Assembly: GCA_050742415.1 (NCBI GenBank)
Contig: JBOGIF010000006.1
Location: 1-8,062, forward strand
DNA length: 8,062 nt
DNA from: JBOGIF01 sp050742415
GTDB lineage: Bacteria > Actinomycetota > Acidimicrobiia > Acidimicrobiales > AC-14
Reading direction: 5' to 3'
Part shown: positions 1 through 5,933 of the stretch, one piece after another
Position numbering within the stretch: position 1 is the first letter of the stretch
How the letters are laid out: every line of letters begins with the position of its first letter
Position numbers and translations under genes: made by a program
The notes under the pieces: generated by a model
What the model saw: the letters and a program-made list of their open reading frames with translations, nothing else
Database searches by the model: none
Told to the model about the DNA's origin: nothing

Positions 1-353
1 GTGCCCGCGGCGCCTACAGCGCCCAGGCGGACCCGATCTGCGCCGAGATCAGCGCCGCCGTCGGCCAGCTCGGTGACGATGCGGTCAAGGACCGCGACGC
101 GGTGCAGGCAGGACTCGACAAGCTCAACGCCCTGGCGCTTCCCGGCGAGGACGTCGAGAAGGCCGAGGTCTTTCTTACGCGCCTCAACAACGTGGCATTG
201 GCTCTGGAGGACGTGAACCAGTCGCGGATCCAGAAGGACGTGCCGCGAGCCGAGCGGGCTCTGACCACGGCGCGCGAGCAGGCCGAGCAGTCCGCCGAGG
301 CGGCGAGCTCGTACGGCATGGTCGAGTGCGGTGAGCCAATCGGCGTGAGCTGA
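1..353 (+). CDS. C-terminal part of an unrecognised, probably exported helical protein (5' end outside window)
   Basis: The reading frame is open from the left edge (first full codon at base 3) to a TGA at 351-353 and gives 116 residues with no start of its own; the first in-frame ATG/GTG-type codon, at 102, lies inside what looks like continuous protein. The visible part opens with AYSAQADPICAE, then a mostly helical, charged, Ala/Glu/Arg-rich stretch, and ends with SYGMVECGEPIGVS. One Cys sits near the start (residue 13 of the fragment) and one near the end (about residue 108). From general knowledge, small exported actinobacterial proteins often have this pattern of two distant cysteines that could form a disulfide around a helical bundle. 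The signal peptide or lipobox that would test this lies outside the window. I do not recognise a function. The gene runs in the same direction as chdC, 41 bases upstream of it. Confidence 0.7.
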   Translation, partial: ARGAYSAQADPICAEISAAVGQLGDDAVKDRDAVQAGLDKLNALALPGEDVEKAEVFLTRLNNVALALEDVNQSRIQKDVPRAERALTTAREQAEQSAEAASSYGMVECGEPIGVS

Positions 354-382
354 GGCAGGCGATCGCCCGCTCGACCGGGCCG

Positions 383-388
383 TAAGCT
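383..388 (+). promoter_or_regulatory. Candidate leaderless -10 element for chdC (TAAGCT)
   Basis: TAAGCT fits the actinobacterial -10 pattern TANNNT and is separated from the GTG start at 395 by exactly 6 bases (CGGCGG). This would place the first transcribed base on the start codon. No convincing Shine-Dalgarno precedes the GTG, which agrees with leaderless translation. No clear -35 hexamer is visible 16-18 bases upstream. Inferred from spacing alone. Confidence 0.45.
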
Positions 389-394
389 CGGCGG

Positions 395-1087
395 GTGACC
401 GCCAGCTCGTCCGCCGTCACCCCGTCGCAGGGCTGGGGTGTGCTCCATCTGTTCTTCCGGGCTCACGAGTCCACCGACGCCGAGGCGGTGGTGGCCGCGG
501 TGAAGGCCTCCCGGGCCGACGACCACCAGGTCGTGACCTTCGCCGTGCTCGGCCACAAGGCCGACCTCGGCGTTCTCGCCCTGGGACCGGACCTCTGGCG
601 CCTGCAGCGGCTCCAAGCCGAGCTGGTCGCGGCCGGGCTCGACCTGGTGGACTCCTACGTGTCCCTCACCGAGGTCTCCGAGTACGCCCAGGGCATGCCC
701 CCGGAGCGGCTGGAGCCACGCCTGCACCCACGCCTGCCGCCCGAAGGCATGAGGGTGCTGTGCTTCTACCCGATGTCGAAGCGACGGGACTCGGCCGGCA
801 ACTGGTACATGCTCCCCTTCGAGGAGCGGCGGTCCCTGATGGAGGGCCACGGGCGCAAGGGCCGGGAGTTCGCCGGTCGGGTCGTCCAGCTCGTCACCGG
901 GTCGACCGGCCTGGACGATTGGGAGTGGGCCGTGACCCTCTTCGCCGACGACCCCGTCGCCCTCAAGCAGTGTGTGTACGAGATGCGCTTCGACGTGGCC
1001 TCGGCCATCTACGCCGACTTCGGGCCGTTCCTCACCGGCCTGGTGGCCCCGGTCGAGGAGGTCCTGCGCCGGGTCGGCCCGGCGTAA
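395..1087 (+). CDS. chdC: Coproheme decarboxylase (HemQ/ChdC, chlorite dismutase family)
   Basis: This 230-residue protein should perform the last step of the coproporphyrin-dependent heme pathway: peroxide-driven oxidative decarboxylation of two propionates of iron-coproporphyrin III to give heme b in the cytosol. The family is identified by CFYPMSKRR (123-131), NWYMLPFEERR (136-146), the H152-containing GHGRKGR, LDDWEWAVTLFADD (173-186) and the C-terminal VYEMRFDVASAIYADFG. By spacing, Y125 and K129 match the catalytic Tyr/Lys pair (Y145/K149 in Firmicutes enzymes), H152 matches the proximal heme ligand (H172) and Q165 the distal Gln (about Q185). That is the Firmicutes-type pocket; as I recall them, classical actinobacterial enzymes instead use a distal His in a SHIP-like segment, which is not seen here. 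The GTG start at 395 leaves a short variable N-terminus before GWGVLHLFFR and has a -10-like TAAGCT 6 bases upstream. No other heme gene lies in the window. It could be another chlorite dismutase-like protein, but the full set of residues favours ChdC. Confidence 0.9.
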   Translation: MTASSSAVTPSQGWGVLHLFFRAHESTDAEAVVAAVKASRADDHQVVTFAVLGHKADLGVLALGPDLWRLQRLQAELVAAGLDLVDSYVSLTEVSEYAQGMPPERLEPRLHPRLPPEGMRVLCFYPMSKRRDSAGNWYMLPFEERRSLMEGHGRKGREFAGRVVQLVTGSTGLDDWEWAVTLFADDPVALKQCVYEMRFDVASAIYADFGPFLTGLVAPVEEVLRRVGPA

Positions 1088-1102
1088 GCGACCCGCCCCA
1101 CC

Positions 1103-1130
1103 ATGGAAGCCAGCACCGCAGGGCTTCCAT
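1103..1130. repeat. Perfect 9-bp inverted repeat upstream of livK (operator or hairpin)
   Basis: ATGGAAGCC at 1103-1111 is the exact reverse complement of GGCTTCCAT at 1122-1130, with a 10-base spacer. It starts 15 bases after the chdC stop and ends 3 bases before the candidate -10 of livK, so it covers the place where a -35 would sit. This makes a repressor or activator site for the transporter plausible. It could also act as a hairpin terminator for chdC, but no T-run follows. Confidence 0.5.
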
Positions 1131-1133
1131 CCC

Positions 1134-1139
1134 TACAAT
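1134..1139 (+). promoter_or_regulatory. Candidate -10 element of the liv operon (TACAAT)
   Basis: TACAAT differs from the consensus TATAAT at one position and is conspicuous in this GC-rich gap. It would start transcription near base 1146 and leave a 5' leader of about 30 bases that carries the Shine-Dalgarno sequence. No good -35 hexamer is seen at the usual distance; that region is occupied by the spacer and arms of the inverted repeat at 1103-1130. Confidence 0.5.
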
Positions 1140-1163
1140 GCCGGCCAGTTGCCCGGACCGTCT

Positions 1164-1169
1164 AGGAGG
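1164..1169 (+). promoter_or_regulatory. Strong ribosome binding site of livK (AGGAGG)
   Basis: A perfect AGGAGG ends 7 bases before the ATG at 1177. It decides the start of livK against the much longer open frame that runs upstream through chdC in another frame. Confidence 0.85.
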
Positions 1170-1176
1170 CTGGCCG

Positions 1177-2364
1177 ATGAAGCGTCCCGTCCGATCCCCC
1201 CTGCTGGTCCTCGTGGTGCTGGCGCTGGTGCTGGCCGCGTGCGGGGGTGACGGCGGCTCCGGTGACGAGGATGCAACTGGCGGCAAGACCGTGACGCTTG
1301 CCTTCGTGGGCGCCCTCACCGGCGACAACGCCAACCTCGGCATCAACGCCCGGGACGGCGCCAAGCTGGCGGTGGAGGACGCCAACCGGGCGGCAGGCGC
1401 GGACGGCGTGAAGATCGTCCTGAAGGAGTTCGACACCCAGGGCGACCCGGCTCAGGCGACGACCCTGAAGGACCGGTTCATCAACGACGCGTCGGTGATC
1501 GGCGTGGTGGGGCCGGTGTTCTCCGGCGAGACCAAGGCGGTGCTGCCGGCGCTGCAGGAGGCCGGCCTGGTGATGATCAGCCCGTCGGCTACCAACGTGG
1601 CCCTCCCGACGGTGGTGCCGAACCAGACGGTGTTCCACCGGATCATCCCCGACGACGGCGAGCAGGGCATCGGGCTCTCCCAGTACATCTCCAAGAAGCT
1701 GGCGGCCAAGACGGCGGCCTACGTCGACGACAACAGCGAGTACGGCAAGGGCCTCACCGCCGACACCCGCAAGCTCCTGGAGGCCGCCGGCGTCAGGACC
1801 GCGGTCAGCGACACTGTCGACCCGAAGGCCCAGGACTTCTCGGCTGCCGTCAACAAGGTGAAGTCGGCCAACGCCAGCCTGGTGTTCTACGGCGGGTACT
1901 TCGCCGAAGCCGGCCGGTTCAAGAAGCAGCTGGCCGACGCCGGCGTGAAGTCGCAGTTCATCAGCGGCGACGGCTCGCTCGATCCCGGCTTCATCGCCGC
2001 CGCCGGGGCCGCCAGCGCCGAGGGCGCCCAGATCACCTGCCCGTGCAAGCTGGCGACCGCCGACGCCCCGGGCCGGCTGGGCGAGTTCGCCAGGGCCTAC
2101 CAGGCCAGCATCGGGCGGGCTCCCGGCACGTACTCGAGCGAGGGCTACGACGCCGTGAGCATCTTCGCCAAGGGCGTCCAGGCCGGAGCCACCAGCCGCA
2201 AGGCGATGCTGGACTTCGTCGAGCGCCCGGACAGCTACGAGGGCATCGCCAAGACCGTGTCGTTCGCGCCGAACGGCAACGTCACGGTGAGCGGCGTCTT
2301 CGTCTACGAGGTCAAGGCGGGCAAGCTGGCCGTGCTGGGCTCCACCGAAGAGCTGCTGAAGTAG
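1177..2364 (+). CDS. livK: Branched-chain amino acid type ABC transporter substrate-binding lipoprotein (LivK/LivJ-like)
   Basis: The 395-residue precursor is the extracytoplasmic binding component of a HAAT-family importer. Residues 2-22 form a lipoprotein signal: a basic start (MKRPVR), a hydrophobic stretch and the lipobox LAAC with lipidated C22, followed by a Gly/Ser/Asp-rich tether. The mature part has the periplasmic binding protein type I fold: KTVTLAFVGALTG (37-49), FDTQGDPAQA (85-94), VGPVFSGE (111-118), the ligand-contacting SPSAT (135-139), YGKGLT (189-194), YGGYFAEAG (238-246), SGDGSLDPGFI (263-273) and EGYDAV (322-327). These blocks align by eye with E. coli LivJ/LivK. A CPC pair (C288, C290) lies in the C-terminal half. 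The start is fixed by the signal peptide and AGGAGG. It feeds the LivH/LivMG/LivF machinery encoded downstream. The true ligand cannot be read from sequence: leucine, isoleucine and valine are the default, but relatives bind other amino acids, amides, urea or aromatic acids. Confidence 0.93.
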   Translation: MKRPVRSPLLVLVVLALVLAACGGDGGSGDEDATGGKTVTLAFVGALTGDNANLGINARDGAKLAVEDANRAAGADGVKIVLKEFDTQGDPAQATTLKDRFINDASVIGVVGPVFSGETKAVLPALQEAGLVMISPSATNVALPTVVPNQTVFHRIIPDDGEQGIGLSQYISKKLAAKTAAYVDDNSEYGKGLTADTRKLLEAAGVRTAVSDTVDPKAQDFSAAVNKVKSANASLVFYGGYFAEAGRFKKQLADAGVKSQFISGDGSLDPGFIAAAGAASAEGAQITCPCKLATADAPGRLGEFARAYQASIGRAPGTYSSEGYDAVSIFAKGVQAGATSRKAMLDFVERPDSYEGIAKTVSFAPNGNVTVSGVFVYEVKAGKLAVLGSTEELLK

Positions 2365-2365
2365 C

Positions 2366-2383
2366 GCCGGCCGCGGCGCCGGC
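2366..2383. repeat. GC-rich hairpin between livK and livH
   Basis: GCCGGC at 2366-2371 can pair with GCCGGC at 2378-2383 (each is itself palindromic) around a 6-base loop, directly after the livK stop codon. No T-run follows, so full termination is not indicated. Such hairpins between binding-protein and permease genes often let the first gene be expressed more strongly by protecting its mRNA or by partial termination; this role is inferred here. Confidence 0.4.
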
Positions 2384-2388
2384 AGTCC

Positions 2389-2398
2389 GGGGGAAGAG
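2389..2398 (+). promoter_or_regulatory. Purine-rich ribosome binding site of livH
   Basis: GGGGGAAGAG is the only Shine-Dalgarno-like stretch between livK and livH. It lies 3 bases before an in-frame ATC at 2402 (about 5 from the GGAAG core). It therefore points to translation beginning around 2402 although no standard start codon is there, and not at the GTG at 2516. Confidence 0.5.
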
Positions 2399-2401
2399 CC
2401 G

Positions 2402-3358
2402 ATCGACGCCTGCTTCAGCTGCCTGGCCGAGCAGTTCTGGCCCCAGACCGTCGACGGCCTCACACTCGGGGCGATCTACGCCCTGATCGCGCTGGGGTAC
2501 ACGCTGGTCTACGGCGTGCTGCGCCTCATCAACTTCGCCCACTCCGAGGTCTTCATGGTGGGCGTCTTCGGGTCGCTGTTCGCCATGCACGCCCTCGGCG
2601 TGAACGACGGCGATCCGGCGCGAACCGGCCTCGGCCTGGCGGTGGTCCTGCTGGCGGTCATGGCCGCGGCAATGGCTGTATCCGGCGTGACGGCCCTGAC
2701 CATGGAGCGCGTCGCCTATCGCCGGCTCCGCCGTAAGGACGCTCCCCGGCTGACGGCGCTCATCACCGCCATCGGCGTGTCGCTGGTGCTCCAGGAGCTG
2801 TTCGCCCTCCGTTACGGGCGCAACCAGCTGGGCTTCCCGCGCGTGATGGAGAAGCGCCAGCTCTTCTCGCTCTTCGGCGCCGACATCCGCACCGACAAGC
2901 TGCTGGTGTTCGGGGCGGCCGTCGTCCTGATGGTGGGACTGGACCGCTTCGTCGCCCGTTCGCGCCTCGGCCGCGGCATCCGGGCGACGGCGCAGGACTC
3001 GGAGACGGCGGCCCTGATGGGAGTGAACATCGACAAGGTGGTCGCCCTCACCTTTCTCCTCGGCGGGTTGCTGGCGGGAGCGGCCGGCACCCTGTTCGGA
3101 GTGTTCTTCGAATCCGCCCGCTACAACATCGGCTTCCTGCCTGGGATCAAGGCGTTCACCGCCGCCGTGCTCGGGGGGATCGGGAACGTACGGGGCGCGC
3201 TGGTGGGCGGCTTCGCGCTCGGCCTGCTCGAGAACTGGGGTGCCACTGTGTTGGGCGGCGAGTGGAAGGACGTGTTCGCCTTCAGCGTCCTCGTCCTCGT
3301 GCTCATGTTCCGCCCCACCGGTCTGCTGGGTGAAGCCTTGAGCCGGGCGAAGGCATGA
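2402..3358 (+). CDS. livH: Branched-chain amino acid type ABC transporter permease LivH
   Basis: This is the first of the two membrane permeases of the importer. Read from 2402 it has 318 residues, close to the 308 of E. coli LivH. The N-terminal segment AEQFWPQTVDGLTLGAIYA and the following YALIALGYTLVYG match the start and first membrane helix of LivH (E. coli begins MSEQF). Further family blocks are LRLINFAHSEVFMVG (40-54), MERVAYRRLR (101-110), TAIGVSLVLQ (122-131), the cytoplasmic coupling loop GRGIRATAQDSETAALMGVN (190-209), KAFTAAVLGGIGNVRGALVGG (about 250-270) and a C-terminal FRPTGLLG. The frame is open from 2360, but it holds no ATG, GTG or TTG before 2516. Starting at GTG 2516 would remove 38 residues including the first helix. 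The choices are ATC at 2402 (best ribosome site), CTG at 2423 (best match to E. coli) or a base error. Function is certain, start is not. The stop overlaps livMG by ATGA. Confidence 0.88.
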   Translation: MDACFSCLAEQFWPQTVDGLTLGAIYALIALGYTLVYGVLRLINFAHSEVFMVGVFGSLFAMHALGVNDGDPARTGLGLAVVLLAVMAAAMAVSGVTALTMERVAYRRLRRKDAPRLTALITAIGVSLVLQELFALRYGRNQLGFPRVMEKRQLFSLFGADIRTDKLLVFGAAVVLMVGLDRFVARSRLGRGIRATAQDSETAALMGVNIDKVVALTFLLGGLLAGAAGTLFGVFFESARYNIGFLPGIKAFTAAVLGGIGNVRGALVGGFALGLLENWGATVLGGEWKDVFAFSVLVLVLMFRPTGLLGEALSRAKA

Positions 3359-5193
3359 GGTCTCGCTACCGATTGGGAGCGGCTGGCCTCCTGACGGTGG
3401 CGGCTCTTGCACTGCCGCCCTTCCTGCCCCCTTACTGGCAGGGGGTGTTGTTCTTTCCTGTCGGCGTCTACGTGGTGCTGGCGCTGGGCCTCAACGTCGT
3501 GGTGGGCATGGCCGGCCTGCTCGACCTCGGGTACGTGGCGTTCTACGCCGTGGGTGCCTACACGACCGCCAAGCTCACCACTGCCGCCGGCTTCAGCGCA
3601 TGGGAGGCGCTTCCCTTCGCCATCGTGCTGGCGGTGGTCGCCGGAGTGGTGCTCGGGGCCCCTACGCTCCGCCTGCGCGGCGACTATCTCGCCATCGTCA
3701 CCCTCGGGTTCGGCGAGATCGCCCGACTCGTGGCCCAGAACTCCGAGTCGCTGGGCGAGGCCAGGGGGATCACGGGAATCCCCCACCCGGCCGGCGGCTT
3801 CGGTCTCTCGCCCCTTCCCTACTACTACCTCGCCCTTGCGGCCGCCGGGATCTCGGTGGTGATGGTGGTGCGGCTGAACCGCTCCCGTGTCGGGCGGGCG
3901 TGGGCGGCCATCCGGGAGGACGAGGACGCGGCAGAGGCGACAGGCGTACCCGCGTTCAGGATGAAGCTGTGGGCCTTCGCCATCGGTGCGTCCACCGGGG
4001 GGCTCGGAGGCTGGATCTACGCCAGCAAGGTGAGCTTCATCAGCCCCGACAACTTTCCGTTCTACCTGTCGGTGATCATCCTGTCGGCCGTCGTGCTCGG
4101 CGGCATGGGCTCGGTCCCGGGCGTCGTCGCCGGCGCCTTCGTCGTGGCTTTCCTGCCCGAGTACCTCCGCGATGCCGCCATCGGGGAGGCCCTGGCGCGG
4201 GTCCTCAACTGGCTGATCGGGGGTAACGCATCCAACTTCGCCGAATACCGGGTCCTGCTGTTCGGCATCGCTCTCGTGGGGGTCACGCTCTTCCGCCCGA
4301 GGGGCCTGGTGGCAGCCTCCAGCCGGCGGATGCTTGGGCTGCGGGGCGGCGGCGTGGCCGCTCCCGCCGCGTCCGCCGACGATGCCAGGGGGGGCGCCGT
4401 CCGTGCCCACTCTCCCGCCGAAATAGGCAACGCACCGGCGCTCAAGGTCGACGGCCTGAGCATCGAGTTCGGCGGGGTCAAGGCCCTGGACGACCTGACC
4501 TTCGCCGTCGCCCCCGGCGAGATCCTGGCCGTGATCGGACCCAACGGGGCGGGCAAGACCACGATGTTCAACTGCGTGACCGGCGTGGTTCGGCCAGACC
4601 AGGGCCGGGTGCAGGTCGGAGGCAACGATGTCGTCGGGCTGCCGCCGCACCGAGCCACGGCTGCCGGCCTGGCCCGAACCTTCCAGAACATCCGCCTCTT
4701 CCCCGACATGACCGCCCGCGAGAACGTCATGGTCGGCGTCGACGCCCGGCACGGAACCAGCGTGCCCGGTGCGCTGCTGGGCCTGTCGCGCCACGGACGC
4801 GAGGAGCGGCGGTCCCGAGCCCGAGCCGACCGTCTCCTCGGCCTGGTGGGCATCGCGGAGGCGGCCACCCACTTGGCTCGCAACCTGCCCTACGGCGACC
4901 AGCGGCGGCTCGAGATCGCCCGCGCCGTCGCCACCGAGCCCCGGGTGCTGCTGCTCGACGAGCCGGCCGCGGGCATGAACCCAGCCGAGAAGCTGGCCAT
5001 GGTCGGGCTCATCCGCGAGCTGCGTGAGACCGGGCTCACCATCTTGATCATCGAGCACGACATGGGCCTGGTGATGGGCCTGTCCGACCGGGTGGTGGTG
5101 CTCGACTTCGGCCGCAAGATCGCCGAAGGCAGCCCGTCGGGGGTACAGCGTGACCCGAGGGTGATCGAGGCCTATCTGGGCGTTCCCACTTGA
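3355..5193 (+). CDS. livM-livG: Fused LivM permease and LivG ATPase of the branched-chain amino acid type ABC importer
   Basis: One 612-residue chain joins the second permease to the first ATPase. Residues 1-320 are LivM: several hydrophobic helices, NVVVGMAGLLDLGYVAFYAVG (about 47-67), TLRLRGDYLAIVTLGFGEI (104-122), the coupling loop RVGRAWAAIREDEDAAEATG (178-197), VLGGMGSVPG (247-256) and a terminal FRPRGL (313-318). A polar Ala/Gly/Ser-rich linker (about 322-361) leads to LivG at 362-612: Walker A GPNGAGKT (395-402), Q-loop Q444 in RTFQNIRLFP, the degenerate LivG-type signature LPYGDQRR (511-518), Walker B VLLLDEP (531-537) with catalytic E536, and switch His H568 in IIEHDM. All catalytic motifs are intact and no frameshift or internal stop is present, so this is a real fusion. 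Such fusions are known in several bacterial groups. The start overlaps the livH stop (ATGA) and the end overlaps livF (TTGA), implying translational coupling and balanced amounts. Confidence 0.93.
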   Translation: MRSRYRLGAAGLLTVAALALPPFLPPYWQGVLFFPVGVYVVLALGLNVVVGMAGLLDLGYVAFYAVGAYTTAKLTTAAGFSAWEALPFAIVLAVVAGVVLGAPTLRLRGDYLAIVTLGFGEIARLVAQNSESLGEARGITGIPHPAGGFGLSPLPYYYLALAAAGISVVMVVRLNRSRVGRAWAAIREDEDAAEATGVPAFRMKLWAFAIGASTGGLGGWIYASKVSFISPDNFPFYLSVIILSAVVLGGMGSVPGVVAGAFVVAFLPEYLRDAAIGEALARVLNWLIGGNASNFAEYRVLLFGIALVGVTLFRPRGLVAASSRRMLGLRGGGVAAPAASADDARGGAVRAHSPAEIGNAPALKVDGLSIEFGGVKALDDLTFAVAPGEILAVIGPNGAGKTTMFNCVTGVVRPDQGRVQVGGNDVVGLPPHRATAAGLARTFQNIRLFPDMTARENVMVGVDARHGTSVPGALLGLSRHGREERRSRARADRLLGLVGIAEAATHLARNLPYGDQRRLEIARAVATEPRVLLLDEPAAGMNPAEKLAMVGLIRELRETGLTILIIEHDMGLVMGLSDRVVVLDFGRKIAEGSPSGVQRDPRVIEAYLGVPT

Positions 5194-5921
5194 CGCTGCT
5201 CCGGCTGGACGGCCTCGCGGTCCGCTACGGAGAGGTAGCGGCACTACGTGGGATCTCGCTCGACGTGGCCGACGGCGAGATCGTGACGCTCCTCGGGGGC
5301 AACGGCGCCGGCAAGACCACCACCCTGCGGGCCATCTCCGGGCTGATCGAGCCCTGCGGCGGCCGGGTGCTGTTCGACGGCGAGGACCTGGCCGGCGTCC
5401 CGTCCCACCGGCGGGTGGCGATGGGGATCTGCCAGACACCCGAGGGACGGCGCATCTTCGCCGGTATGTCCGTGCTCGAGAACCTGGAGATGGGCGCCTA
5501 CGTCCACCGCCTCCGCCGACGCGGCCTGGCTGCCGACCTGGAACGCGTCTTCGGGCTCTTCCCGGCGCTGGCCGACAGACAGGACCAGTCGGGGGGCACC
5601 CTGTCGGGTGGCGAACAGCAGATGCTGGCACTCGGCCGCGCCCTGATGGCGCGGCCTCGCCTGCTCCTGCTCGACGAGCCGTCCATGGGCCTGGCGCCCA
5701 AGCTGGTGTCGGCCATCTTCTCGGTGATCGACGACATCAACGCCCAGGGCACCACGGTCCTGCTGGTGGAGCAGAACGCGGCCCAGGCACTGGCCCACGC
5801 CGCCCGGGCCTACGTGCTCGAGGTCGGCATGGTGGTGCGCGAAGGCAAAACCGCCGCCCTCCTGGCCGACGACTCCATCCGCGCCGCCTACCTCGGCGGC
5901 GACGTAGGCACTGCCCGCTAG
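5190..5921 (+). CDS. livF: Branched-chain amino acid type ABC transporter ATPase LivF
   Basis: The second ATPase of the importer has 243 residues, the usual LivF length. Motifs in order: Walker A GGNGAGKT (36-43), Q-loop Q82 in ICQTPEGRRIF (80-90), the ABC signature LSGGEQQ (138-144), Walker B RLLLLDEP (157-164) with catalytic E163, and LVEQNAAQAL (192-201). The switch position carries Gln (Q196) where most ABC ATPases have His; E. coli LivF also has EQN here, so this is a family trait and not damage. LivF would pair with the LivG half of the preceding fusion to form the ATP sandwich; the LivG half has the standard His but a weaker signature motif, so the two ATP sites are expected to differ. 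Translation starts at a TTG (5190) that overlaps the livMG stop by four bases (TTGA), indicating coupled translation. Confidence 0.93.
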   Translation: MTLLRLDGLAVRYGEVAALRGISLDVADGEIVTLLGGNGAGKTTTLRAISGLIEPCGGRVLFDGEDLAGVPSHRRVAMGICQTPEGRRIFAGMSVLENLEMGAYVHRLRRRGLAADLERVFGLFPALADRQDQSGGTLSGGEQQMLALGRALMARPRLLLLDEPSMGLAPKLVSAIFSVIDDINAQGTTVLLVEQNAAQALAHAARAYVLEVGMVVREGKTAALLADDSIRAAYLGGDVGTAR

Positions 5922-5933
5922 CCTCGCCTGGCT

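Noticed and set aside
358..367. Palindrome GGCGATCGCC and an adjacent GCCCG/CGGGC stem (365-369 with 376-380) before chdC
   Set aside because: Short, GC-rich and without a T-run; a single palindrome of this kind is not enough to call an operator or terminator.
760..1176. N-terminal extension of livK upstream to 760
   Set aside because: It overlaps chdC in another frame, and the ATG at 1177 has AGGAGG upstream and begins a proper lipoprotein signal peptide.
1162..2463. A 433-codon minus-strand frame over livK
   Set aside because: Antisense shadow of livK with biased composition and no recognisable motif or ribosome site.
3121..5631. An 836-codon open frame on the minus strand across livH, livMG and livF
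   Set aside because: It lies antisense to genes with clear family motifs, its translation is low-complexity (rich in Arg, Gly, Pro, His, Gln) and no domain is visible; long antisense frames are expected in very GC-rich DNA.
5650..5786. Gln instead of His at the LivF switch position as a sign of an inactive ATPase
   Set aside because: E. coli LivF also has EQN at this position, and Walker A, signature and Walker B motifs are intact.
5919..5924. TAGCCT overlapping the livF stop as a -10 for larE
   Set aside because: Nine bases separate it from the GTG, not the 6 seen at chdC and apgM, and the close spacing to livF makes read-through transcription more likely.
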